From Phenylobacterium montanum (lineage in GTDB: Bacteria; Pseudomonadota; Alphaproteobacteria; Caulobacterales; Caulobacteraceae), in the NCBI RefSeq assembly GCF_018135625.1, contig NZ_CP073078.1, forward strand, positions 992,001 through 1,056,000: a DNA stretch of 64,000 bases. The letters are read 5' to 3'. The notes under the pieces are model-generated. The model worked only from the letters and a program-made list of their open reading frames with translations, was not told where the DNA came from and searched no databases. Position 1 is the first letter of the stretch; every line of letters starts with the position of its first letter. Positions 25,807-33,857 of the stretch are shown piece after piece. The translations under genes were made by a program, and so were the position numbers.

Positions 25807-28494
25807 ATGAGAGCCAGCTATATGATTTCCTGCGCGGTCGCCGCGCTCTTGAGCGGCGCGGCCAGCGCCAACGCCGCAGATCAGGCCACCGCGCCTGCCG
25901 CCGCCGCGGCGGACGCCGCCGGCCCCGGCATCGAGGCCATTGTGGTCACGGCGCAGCGCCGCGACGAAAGCGTGCAGAAGGTCCCCATGACCGTTCAGGC
26001 CATGACCGGCCTGACCCTGCAGAAGCTGAACGTCACCACGCTGGACGACATCCTGAAATATACGCCGAACGTCACTTTCGCGAACAACGGGCCGGGCCAG
26101 GGCAACATCTACATGCGCGGCCTCTCGGCCGGCTTCGCGGGCAACCAGTCGAGCGCCACGGCCGGCAACTTCCCGAACGTCGCGGTCTATCTCGACGACC
26201 AGTCCATGCAGTTCCCGGCCCGCAACGTCGACATCTACATGGCCGACATGGAGCGCGTCGAAGTGCTGGAGGGCCCGCAGGGCACCCTGTTCGGCGGCGG
26301 CGCGGAGGCCGGCGCGGTGCGCTACATCACCAACAAGCCCAAACTGAACGTCTATTCGGGCGCCTTCGAGGGCAGCTATGGCGGAACGGTAGGCGGCGGC
26401 GCCAACGGCAGCGCCAATGTGGTGATCAACCTGCCGGTGATCCAGGACAAGCTGGCGGTGCGCGCGGTGATCTACGACGATCACCATGGCGGCTACATCA
26501 ACAACGTGCCGAGCACCTTCACGCGGAAGAACTCCGACCTCGGCAACAGCTATTTCAACATCCAGCCCGGCGCCAACGGGCTCTGCCCCAACGGCCTGCC
26601 CCCCGCCGGAACCAATCCGTGCTCACCGCCGAATTCCGGGCCGATCAACAACTACAATATCGCTCATAAGAACTGGAACCCGGCCGACTATCTGGGCGGC
26701 CGAGTCGAAGCGCTCTACCAGATCAACGACGACTGGAACGTCCTGATCTCCGAAAGCGCCCAGCATCTGGACGCCGAGGGCATCTCCGCGGCGTATCCGA
26801 TCGGTTCAGATGGCCAGAAGCTTCAACCGCTCCAAATCACGGCCTTCAACCCGTCCTATGAAAAGGACAGCTACGAGAACACCGCCTGGACCATCAACGG
26901 CAAGATCGGCCCGCTGAAGGCCGTCTATACCGGGTCCTATATGTCCCGGCACATTTCCGAGCAGATGGACTACGTGAACTATTCCCGCACGGCCGGCGGC
27001 ATGTATTACCAATGCGTCGGCGGCGGCACAGGCTGGGCGGGATCGCCGAGCTGCTATTCGCCGAACGGCTATTGGCAGGACACGGTCAAGAACACCCACC
27101 TGACCAATGAGGTGCGCCTGAGCACGCCGGACACCTGGCGCATCCGGGCGATCGGCGGCGTATTTTTCGAAGATTTCAAGATCTACGACGACCAGAACTT
27201 CAACTACAGGACGATCCCCGCCTGCAACGCGACGACCCTCCCCATCGCCCTTGCGGGCGGGGCGACCTGCGTTGGCGACGTGGGGCCCCTGCCGGGCACG
27301 ACGACCAACCATCCCGGATTGCGCAGCGACAGCACCGCCTTCGGTGAAGACGCCCAGCGCGGCTACGACCAGGACGCGGTGTTCGGCTCGGTCGATTTCG
27401 ACGTCATTCCCGACGTCCTCACCGTTACGGCCGGCACCCGCTGGTACCGGTACTCGGAATACGAGGTGGGAACTCAGTACGGCACCAGCACCGCCTGCGC
27501 CAATGTGCTGGTCTGCTCCGCCGCAGACGTGAACATCGACGCCGCCCACGACCACAAGGTCTACACAGGCTTCCGCAGCCGCGCGAACGTCACCTGGCAC
27601 ATCACGCCCAACGTGCTGACCTATTTCACGTTCTCACAAGGTTTCCGGCCCGGCGGCTTCAACCGCTCGGTCAAGGGCGTGGCCAAGGACGCCGATGGCT
27701 TCGCGCAGTACGAAAAGCCCAACTCATACGCGCCGGACTCGCTGACCAACTACGAGATCGGCTTCAAGAGCGAACTGTTAGATCATCGTCTGCAGTTCAA
27801 CCTGTCCGCCTACTACATGCAGTGGGAAAACGTTCAGTTCCTGTTCTTCAACCCGACCCAGCTGGGCAACACCACCTTCGGCGTCAACGGCCCCAACTAC
27901 GAGGTCAAGGGCGTCGAGGCGCAATTCGTCGGCCGCGTCACCCACGAGCTGACGGTGCAGGGTTCGGCGTCCTACAATGACGCCACCCAGGCGAACTCGC
28001 CCTGCCTGGTAGCCAATATCGCGACGCCGGCCGGCGACACTGATCCCAATCGAGCCAAGGTCGGGCAGTGCATCACCGAGGTGAAGGGAAATCCGTTCCA
28101 GAACCCGTTCGGCTCGGTCGGCTCGACCCCCGCGTTTTCGCCGAAGTTCCAGGGCACCATCCGCGCCCGCTACGAGCGGGAGATCGGCGACAAGACGGCC
28201 TTCGCCACGGTCGGGGCCAACTATACCGGCAGCATGTTCAATCAGCCGGCCACCTATCAGTCGGGCGAGGGCGTGACCATCCCGACCACAACCTATCTGC
28301 GCTACAAGCAGCCGTCCTACACGACCTATGACGCTTCGGCCGGCATCGACATGGGCAAGTACACGGTGACCGTGTTCGGGGCCAATCTGGGGAACTCGCA
28401 CGCCAGCATGTTCACCTCGTCGGCCCAGTTCATCAAATCGGAGGTGCCACTCCGGCCGACCACCTACGGCGTGAAGATCAACGCCAGCTTCTAG
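25807..28494 (+). CDS. TonB-dependent receptor, candidate phosphonate or organophosphate importer
   Basis: Outer-membrane receptor of 895 residues with a signal peptide (SYMISCAVAALLSGAASANA). TonB box IEAIVVTAQRRDESVQKVPMTVQ, plug (LDDILKYTPNVTF...NIYMRGLSAG), MERVEVLEGPQGTLFGGGAEAGAVRYITNKP and a barrel ending in SF. It is of the large caulobacter/sphingomonad type. GGGGGATGAGG precedes ATG 25807. It lies 372 bases downstream of phnX and upstream of a TPR-sulfotransferase and a DUF5690 carrier on the same strand. The substrate is inferred from these neighbours only; the barrel has several Cys pairs (CVGGGTGWAGSPSC, CANVLVC) in likely surface loops. Confidence 0.9.
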   Translation: MRASYMISCAVAALLSGAASANAADQATAPAAAAADAAGPGIEAIVVTAQRRDESVQKVPMTVQAMTGLTLQKLNVTTLDDILKYTPNVTFANNGPGQGNIYMRGLSAGFAGNQSSATAGNFPNVAVYLDDQSMQFPARNVDIYMADMERVEVLEGPQGTLFGGGAEAGAVRYITNKPKLNVYSGAFEGSYGGTVGGGANGSANVVINLPVIQDKLAVRAVIYDDHHGGYINNVPSTFTRKNSDLGNSYFNIQPGANGLCPNGLPPAGTNPCSPPNSGPINNYNIAHKNWNPADYLGGRVEALYQINDDWNVLISESAQHLDAEGISAAYPIGSDGQKLQPLQITAFNPSYEKDSYENTAWTINGKIGPLKAVYTGSYMSRHISEQMDYVNYSRTAGGMYYQCVGGGTGWAGSPSCYSPNGYWQDTVKNTHLTNEVRLSTPDTWRIRAIGGVFFEDFKIYDDQNFNYRTIPACNATTLPIALAGGATCVGDVGPLPGTTTNHPGLRSDSTAFGEDAQRGYDQDAVFGSVDFDVIPDVLTVTAGTRWYRYSEYEVGTQYGTSTACANVLVCSAADVNIDAAHDHKVYTGFRSRANVTWHITPNVLTYFTFSQGFRPGGFNRSVKGVAKDADGFAQYEKPNSYAPDSLTNYEIGFKSELLDHRLQFNLSAYYMQWENVQFLFFNPTQLGNTTFGVNGPNYEVKGVEAQFVGRVTHELTVQGSASYNDATQANSPCLVANIATPAGDTDPNRAKVGQCITEVKGNPFQNPFGSVGSTPAFSPKFQGTIRARYEREIGDKTAFATVGANYTGSMFNQPATYQSGEGVTIPTTTYLRYKQPSYTTYDASAGIDMGKYTVTVFGANLGNSHASMFTSSAQFIKSEVPLRPTTYGVKINASF

Positions 28495-28521
28495 TGTCCG
28501 ACCCAAACTAGTGTGACTATC

Positions 28522-28547
28522 CGCGGCGGGCGGCGACGCCCGCCGCG
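28522..28547 (+). terminator. Strong hairpin between receptor and sulfotransferase genes
   Basis: Perfect 11-base stem CGCGGCGGGCG / CGCCCGCCGCG closed by a GCGA (GNRA) tetraloop and followed by TCTTTA. It begins 28 bases after the receptor stop and ends 15 bases before the next start, so it may terminate part of the transcripts or protect the receptor mRNA 3' end. Confidence 0.65.
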
Positions 28548-28562
28548 TCTTTACAGGGCTTC

Positions 28563-30584
28563 ATGCAGATCACCCCAGCGACCGCGGCCTCCTCGCCGAT
28601 CGAACACGAAGTGCGCCGCCTGCGGGCTTTGCAGCAGCAGGGCCAGTACGAGGAGGCCCTGCAGAGCGCCCTCCCCCTGTTGGCGCAGATCCCGGAAAAT
28701 CGCGATCTCCTACTGATCATTGGCGGCAGCCTGCGGCTGCTCGGCCGCATCGCCGAGGCCCTGGAAGCGCTCGACCGGCTGGTGGCGCTGCAACCGCGCT
28801 TCAGCCTGGGCCACCAGGAACGCGGGCTCTGCTTCGTCGCGCTCAAGGATGCCCCGCGCTCCATCGAGGCGCTGTTGCAGGCGGTGAACATCAATCCGGC
28901 CCTGCCGATGAGCTGGCGCATGCTGGAAGGGGTCTATCGCATCGCCGGCGACGCCGAAAACGCCGCCAAGGCGGCCGCCCACGTCGCCACGCTGAAGGCC
29001 ATGCCGCCGGAGGTGGTGACCGCCACCTCGCTGTTTTCCGACGGCGACCTCGTCCCGGCGGAACAGATCATCCGCGCCTTTCTCCTACGCCATGGCGACC
29101 ATCCCGAGGCGATGCGCCTTCTCGCAAAGATCGGCATGGCCCACGACGTGCTGGACGATGCGGAGCTACTGCTCGAAGCGACCCTGGCGTTGGAGCCCGA
29201 CCATCACGCAGCCCGTTACGACTACGCCCAGACCCTGATCAACCGGCACAAGCACGCCCAGGCCCGCGAACAGGTCCAGCAACTTCTGGCGATCGATCCC
29301 GGCAACCTGGACTACCGCTCCCTTGCCGCCACCGCCGCTGTGGGACTGGGCGAGCAGGAGGTGGCTATCGAGATCTATCGCGGCATGCTGGCGGATGTCC
29401 CCGGGTCCGCGGACATCCAGCTCTGGTTAGGTCATGCCCTGAAGACCACTGGACAGGTTCCATCCGCTATCGAAGCCTATCGCGGCGCGGCTGCGGCGCG
29501 GCCAGGCTTCGGCGACGCCTACTGGAGCCTCGCCAACCTCAAGACCTACCGCTTCGAGGACGCCGAAATCGCCTGCATGCAGGCCGAGGAGGCCTCCGCC
29601 TCGATCTCGACGGAAGACCGCACCCACCTCTGCTTCGCCCTCGGCAAGGCGTTCGAGGACCGCGGAGAGATCGAGCGATCCTGGTCGTTCTACGAACGCG
29701 GCAACCGGCTAAGGCGTAATGAAAGCCATTACCGCCCGGAGATCCTGGAGACCAACACCCGGCGTCAGATCGAGGTCTGCAACAGCGCGTTCTTCGAGCG
29801 CCGAACCGGCTGGGGCGATCCGCGGCCCGACCCGATCTTCATCCTCGGCCTGCCGCGCGCCGGGTCGACCCTGCTGGAACAGATCCTGGCCTCCCATTCG
29901 CAGGTCGAGGGCACTCAGGAATTGCCCGACATCCAGCGTTTCGCCCTGGACCTGCAAGGCCGCGATCCGGACCTCGACGATCCCCGCTACCCGGGCGCGC
30001 TCGAAGACCTGTCCGCCGACGACATCCGCCAGATGGGCGAAAAGTACCTGGCCGACACCCAAGTCTATCGCTCCGGCCGGCCGTTCTTCATCGACAAGAT
30101 GCCGAACAATTTCCGCCACATCGGCCTGATCCACCTGATCCTGCCAAAAGCGAAGATCATCGACGCCAGGCGCGAACCGATGGCCTGCTGCTTTTCGAAC
30201 CTCAAGCAGCTGTTCGCCCAGGGCCAGGAATTCTCGTACAGCCCTGAGGACATCGCCCGCTACTACCGCACCTATCTCGACCTGATGGAACACTGGGACC
30301 GCGCATTGCCAGGCCGCGTGCTGCGGGTGCACCACGAGGACATTATCGACGATCTGGAGAGCGGCGTGCGGCGAATCCTGGATTACTGCGGCCTCGACTT
30401 CGAACCCGGTTGCATCGAATTCCACAAGACGAGGCGCAGCGTGCGGACACCGAGCTCCGAACAGGTCCGCCAGCCCATCTTTCGCGACGGGCTGGACCAG
30501 TGGCGGGCCTACGAGCCCTGGCTGGGGCCGCTGAAGGACGCGCTGGGCGACGCGGTGATCAGATACAGGAGCAAACGCGCGTGA
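28563..30584 (+). CDS. TPR-repeat protein with C-terminal sulfotransferase domain
   Basis: A 673-residue cytoplasmic-looking protein. Residues 1-400 are tetratricopeptide repeats (for example YEEALQSALPLLAQIPENRDLLLIIGGS and IEAYRGAAAARPGFGDAYWSLANL). Residues 425-670 are a sulfotransferase domain: PIFILGLPRAGSTLLEQIL near residue 429 is the 5'-phosphosulfate loop of PAPS, and KIIDARREPMACCFSNLKQLF is the 3'-phosphate block. By family knowledge it moves sulfate from PAPS to a hydroxyl or amine; the acceptor is unknown. Genes of this type are frequent beside TonB-dependent receptors in Caulobacterales and sphingomonads, with unknown purpose. It overlaps the next gene by 4 bases (GTGA). Confidence 0.88.
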   Translation: MQITPATAASSPIEHEVRRLRALQQQGQYEEALQSALPLLAQIPENRDLLLIIGGSLRLLGRIAEALEALDRLVALQPRFSLGHQERGLCFVALKDAPRSIEALLQAVNINPALPMSWRMLEGVYRIAGDAENAAKAAAHVATLKAMPPEVVTATSLFSDGDLVPAEQIIRAFLLRHGDHPEAMRLLAKIGMAHDVLDDAELLLEATLALEPDHHAARYDYAQTLINRHKHAQAREQVQQLLAIDPGNLDYRSLAATAAVGLGEQEVAIEIYRGMLADVPGSADIQLWLGHALKTTGQVPSAIEAYRGAAAARPGFGDAYWSLANLKTYRFEDAEIACMQAEEASASISTEDRTHLCFALGKAFEDRGEIERSWSFYERGNRLRRNESHYRPEILETNTRRQIEVCNSAFFERRTGWGDPRPDPIFILGLPRAGSTLLEQILASHSQVEGTQELPDIQRFALDLQGRDPDLDDPRYPGALEDLSADDIRQMGEKYLADTQVYRSGRPFFIDKMPNNFRHIGLIHLILPKAKIIDARREPMACCFSNLKQLFAQGQEFSYSPEDIARYYRTYLDLMEHWDRALPGRVLRVHHEDIIDDLESGVRRILDYCGLDFEPGCIEFHKTRRSVRTPSSEQVRQPIFRDGLDQWRAYEPWLGPLKDALGDAVIRYRSKRA

Positions 30585-31897
30585 GCGTTCTCGAAGAGGC
30601 TGTCGCGCCTTCGCCCGCGCGCCGCGGGGGCCTGACCGCCTGGCTCGAGCGGGCGCCGCCGGCCCTGTTCTGCGCCTTCGCGGGACTCGCCGCCCTCTCG
30701 GCCTATTCGGCCATGTACGCCTTCAGAAAGCCGATCGCGGCGGCCAGTTTCGATCATGTGGCCGGCTGGCCCTTCGCTCTGGACTACAAGACCGCCCTGA
30801 TCATCGCCCAGACACTGGGCTATGCCTTCTCCAAGATCGTCGGGGTCAAGCTGATCGCCGAGTTCGGACAGCGGCGGCGAGGCGTCGCCATCCTTGGCCT
30901 GATCGCCGCGGCCTGGGCGGCTCTCGTACTCTTTGCGATCCTGCCGGCGCCCTGGAACGTGGCCTGCCTGTTCCTCAATGGCGTGCCGCTGGGCCTGATC
31001 TGGGGCCTGGTGATCAGCTATCTGGAGGGTCGGCGCACCTCCGAGGTCCTGGGCGCAATCCTCTGCGCCAGCTTCGTGATCTCCTCCGGCGTCGTCAAAT
31101 CGATCGGCCGCATTTTACTGGACCACTTCCAGGTCACCGAGTTCTGGATGCCGGCGGCGACCGGGGCGGTGTTTTTCCCGCTGCTGATCATCGCGGTCAT
31201 GGGCCTTTCGGCCATTCCACCACCGAACGAGGCGGACAAGGCCCAACGCAGCCCGCGCTCACCGATGGATCGGACCCAGCGCCGCAATTTCGTGGCCGGT
31301 CACTGGGGCGCGCTCGTCCCGCTCGTGCTGGCCTATGTGCTGCTGACCGCCTTCCGCGATTTCCGCGACAACTTCGCCGCCGAGATCTGGCGAGCTCTGG
31401 GCTACCGCAACGTCGCGGCCATGTTCACCGGCAGCGAACTGCCGGTGGCGGTGGTGACGCTGGCGGCCGTGGCGGCCCTGATCAAGGTGCGCGACAACCT
31501 GAAGGCCCTGATGCTGGTCCACGGCATGATCGGCTTCGGCGCCGTGCTGCTGGCCGGCTCGACCATCGCCCAGACCATGGGGCTGATCGACCCCTTGAGC
31601 TGGATGATCCTCTCGGGCGCCGGCCTCTACATGGCCTATGTGCCCTACAACGCCGTGCTGTTCGACCGCATGATCGCGGTGACACGCGAGACCGGCAATG
31701 TGGGATTCCTGATCTATCTCAGCGACGCCACCGGCTATGCCGGTTCGGTCGGCCTGATGCTGCTGCGCGACTTCGCCACCCTGCACGCAGACTGGCTGGG
31801 CTTCTTCCGCGACGCGGCCTACGCCACGGCGGCGCTGTGCGCCGTTTGCGCGGCCCTGTCGGCGCGGCATTTCCTGAGGAATCACAGAGCCGCCTGA
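30581..31897 (+). CDS. DUF5690 family multi-pass membrane protein, MFS-like carrier
   Basis: A 438-residue protein with about 12 hydrophobic segments in two halves, separated by a charged loop (PPPNEADKAQRSPRSPMDRTQRRNF, about 213-236), the layout of a major-facilitator carrier. TM1 reads YSAMYAFRKPIAAASF with Arg49-Lys50, placed as in the RK of GlpT and UhpT that binds phosphate. TM7 carries LLTAFRDFRDNF with Arg259 and Arg262, near where GlpT has its second phosphate Arg. I infer an inner-membrane carrier for a phosphate- or phosphonate-bearing solute. GTG start at 30581 overlaps the sulfotransferase stop. Function unproven. Confidence 0.72.
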   Translation: MSVLEEAVAPSPARRGGLTAWLERAPPALFCAFAGLAALSAYSAMYAFRKPIAAASFDHVAGWPFALDYKTALIIAQTLGYAFSKIVGVKLIAEFGQRRRGVAILGLIAAAWAALVLFAILPAPWNVACLFLNGVPLGLIWGLVISYLEGRRTSEVLGAILCASFVISSGVVKSIGRILLDHFQVTEFWMPAATGAVFFPLLIIAVMGLSAIPPPNEADKAQRSPRSPMDRTQRRNFVAGHWGALVPLVLAYVLLTAFRDFRDNFAAEIWRALGYRNVAAMFTGSELPVAVVTLAAVAALIKVRDNLKALMLVHGMIGFGAVLLAGSTIAQTMGLIDPLSWMILSGAGLYMAYVPYNAVLFDRMIAVTRETGNVGFLIYLSDATGYAGSVGLMLLRDFATLHADWLGFFRDAAYATAALCAVCAALSARHFLRNHRAA

Positions 31898-31933
31898 GCG
31901 GCGGTGCGCCATCTTCTGCTTCAGGGAGAAAGA

Positions 31934-31950
31934 ATGGTGCCTGGGGGCGG
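31934..31950. repeat. Left attachment-site copy (17-base direct repeat)
   Basis: ATGGTGCCTGGGGGCGG, identical to the tRNA-Phe 3' terminus at 33706-33722. The match stops sharply at 31950, where this copy continues GAGA instead of the T-arm sequence ATTCGAAC, so it is a fragment, not a second tRNA. Confidence 0.8.
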
Positions 31951-32140
31951 GAGATCAATGACGCATTAAAACATTGGTTTTATTCGATTTTATTTTGAAA
32001 AAGCTTGAGAAGGCCAACAGCGAGGCCAACAATCTTCATCGCATCCAGATATGATAATGCATTGATTTATATACAATATTTCCGAGACCCTCTGGCAAAG
32101 CGCTTGGGACGATGGTCCAGCGCGTTACGAGGCGCGGCGC

Positions 32141-33316
32141 TCACGGTGTTGATCGTTGTGCCGGAGGAACGGCGGGCATCTCAACGACCCAAGCTCCATC
32201 CTTGAGCTGACCGGGCTCGGCCGTCGTGACGAGTGGCGGCATTTTCGAGCGCAAACGAACAAAGCGAATATGCGGGCACGCAAAGTCAAACGTGCGCTTC
32301 AGGTTCTGAGCCACGGCCGCCTCGCTTGGATTCATCTGTGAAGCGATCAGGTCACGGTTTGTTGTCGCCGCGGTCCGGTTTGTGGCATCACTCTCGGGAA
32401 ATCGAGAAATTGCCCTGTCCATCCAGACCCACGCACCGGGCAAGCTTCGACTGACACCCCACCCAGAGTAGTACATCACACTCATGTGGAATTGCGCGAC
32501 AGGGTCTTCCTGGCAGGCCGCTTTTTGATAGAGATCGAAGGCGACGCCCCAGTCTCGTGCAACACCTTCACCGTTATCGTAGAGCTGAGCCAGGCTTAGT
32601 TGCGCAGGCGCATATCCCTGATCCGCCGCCTTGCGATACCAGCCGATCGCCGCTGCTATGTCTGGCGGCCCATCAACTCCCTTCCTTTGATAGAGATCCG
32701 CAAGAGCAGTCTGGCCGTACCGGCTTCCGCCCTCAGCACTCTTTCGCAGCCAGGCTATCGCCTTGGCATGGTCTTTCGAAACCCCCTGACCTTGGTCATA
32801 AGCCAATGAAAGCGCGTATTGGGCATCGGCGTAGCCCTTGTCGGCCGCCTTTTGCCACCACTCTGCGGCGAGGGAATAGTCCTGCGAGACCCCGCGCCCA
32901 TCGCGGTAAAAGACCGCTAGGTTGAACTGCGCCTCGTCATAACCCTGGTCGGCCGCTTTGCGATACCAAGACGCGGCTGCAACGGGGTCGGGGTTCACGC
33001 CGAGACCGCGGTCGTACAAGGAACCGATGTTAGATTGGGCCTCCGCCAATCCTTGGTCGGCGGCTCGATGCAACCATTTTTGTCCCTCGACGAGATTTTG
33101 AGGAACCCCTAGGCCATTGATGTAGAGGGTTCCAACGTCGTACTGCGCCGATGCGTCGCCAGAACGCGCTAATGGCAGCAGCAGCTTGATCGCTGTCGCA
33201 TAGTCGCCGTGTTCAAATGCAGCCTTTCCATCCTCCAGCGGTCCCCCAACCGCAGTCCCTAACGCCGGTAGGGCCAGCAGGCAGCCCAATACAATCACAG
33301 AAGGGTTGAACCTCAC
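32141..33316 (-). CDS. Secreted Sel1-repeat (SLR) protein
   Basis: A 391-residue exported protein (signal peptide VIVLGCLLALPALGTAVG). It consists mainly of about seven Sel1/TPR-like repeats of 36 residues with the pattern A-x2-G-x2-AQ-x2-L-x2-LY-x3-GV-x2-D-x3-A-x2-W-x3-A, for example DEAQFNLAVFYRDGRGVSQDY and ADAQYALSLAYDQGQGVSKDH. Such solenoids mediate protein-protein contacts; some serve in stress signalling or host interaction. The C-terminal 90 residues are not repeats and are unrecognised. It is the only gene inside the tRNA-Phe mini-element and has lower GC and more mixed codons than the flanking genes, consistent with acquisition by transfer. Confidence 0.85.
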   Translation of the reverse strand: MRFNPSVIVLGCLLALPALGTAVGGPLEDGKAAFEHGDYATAIKLLLPLARSGDASAQYDVGTLYINGLGVPQNLVEGQKWLHRAADQGLAEAQSNIGSLYDRGLGVNPDPVAAASWYRKAADQGYDEAQFNLAVFYRDGRGVSQDYSLAAEWWQKAADKGYADAQYALSLAYDQGQGVSKDHAKAIAWLRKSAEGGSRYGQTALADLYQRKGVDGPPDIAAAIGWYRKAADQGYAPAQLSLAQLYDNGEGVARDWGVAFDLYQKAACQEDPVAQFHMSVMYYSGWGVSRSLPGAWVWMDRAISRFPESDATNRTAATTNRDLIASQMNPSEAAVAQNLKRTFDFACPHIRFVRLRSKMPPLVTTAEPGQLKDGAWVVEMPAVPPAQRSTP

Positions 33317-33706
33317 CCTCGCCCCCTTAAGTCGTCTGTATCAGGGAAACAAAATGGGCTGGCGCACGATGTCAATCATCGGACAGCCTTGGCGCTAGCT
33401 TTTTAGACTAAGCCGTGCCGGCACGCGGCACCCGCGCAGTGTAGTTCGATTCCGGTAGCGGGAATCGAACCTCCGCCATCGGCGCTCTGGACTCGCTATC
33501 CGAGTCCTTGAGAATAGGCACAATTTCAACGTGTTACGGAAACCGCAAACGCGGAATTCTGTTGGCCTCGGCACCGACGCATGTTTGAGGGGGCCAACAA
33601 AAAAGCCAACAAATTTGTGTTTCTGATTGGGTCCGGGGGCCGAAGATTCGGCCAACCATCTGATTTTGTTGAATAACCCTTAGTTGAAAATGCAACCCAA
33701 AGTTGA
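33317..33706. other. Gene-free end of the mini-element
   Basis: About 390 bases, AT-rich between 33510 and 33700, no supported gene. It contains a tRNA T-arm-like palindrome (33444-33470), a second hairpin GGACTCG-CTATC-CGAGTCC starting at 33491, and four copies of GGCCAAC or close variants (33561 inverted, 33592, 33605, 33650). This looks like an attachment-site region. Confidence 0.5.
33444..33470. repeat. Inverted repeat resembling a tRNA T-arm
   Basis: GTTCGATTCC (33444-33453) and GGAATCGAAC (33461-33470) are perfect 10-base arms around GGTAGCG. Each arm is the consensus T-loop/T-stem sequence of a tRNA, but the rest does not fold into a tRNA. Confidence 0.6.
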
Positions 33707-33782
33707 TGGTGCCTGGGGGCGGATTCGAACCACCGACACGCGGATTTTCAATCCGCTGCTCTACCAACTGAGCTACCCAGGC
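33707..33782 (-). tRNA. tRNA-Phe (GAA)
   Basis: 76 bases on the minus strand with encoded CCA at 33707-33709. Acceptor GCCTGGG/CCCAGGC with A73; anticodon stem GCGGA/TCCGC around TTGAAAA gives anticodon GAA; T-loop TTCGAAT. Its 3' end is the insertion site of the mini-element to the left, and it remains intact. Confidence 0.97.
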
Positions 33783-33857
33783 CCTTGGGAGCGCCGTCTA
33801 TAAGGGAGGGGCCGCCGGCTGTCCAGGGCCGGTTTCGCGGTTTTCCACGGGCGCCGG

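Larger units (their letters stand above)
31934..33722. mobile_element. Integrase-less mini-element in the 3' end of tRNA-Phe
   Basis: Bounded by a 17-base direct repeat of the tRNA-Phe 3' end (31934-31950 and 33706-33722). The interior of about 1.75 kb is AT-richer than the flanks at both ends, carries one gene (Sel1-repeat protein) and several copies of GGCCAAC near its two ends, as expected for integrase arm sites. No integrase or excisionase frame is present, so it is a remnant, or a satellite mobilised by another element (inference). Confidence 0.6.

Noticed and set aside
31951-32140. Remnant of an integrase gene next to the left attachment site
   Set aside because: No frame in this AT-rich stretch shows the Arg-His-Arg-Tyr pattern of tyrosine recombinases.
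33430-33520. Possible tRNA or tRNA pseudogene on the minus strand
   Set aside because: T-arm-like sequence is present, but no acceptor stem, D-arm or anticodon arm can be paired, so I list only the inverted repeat.
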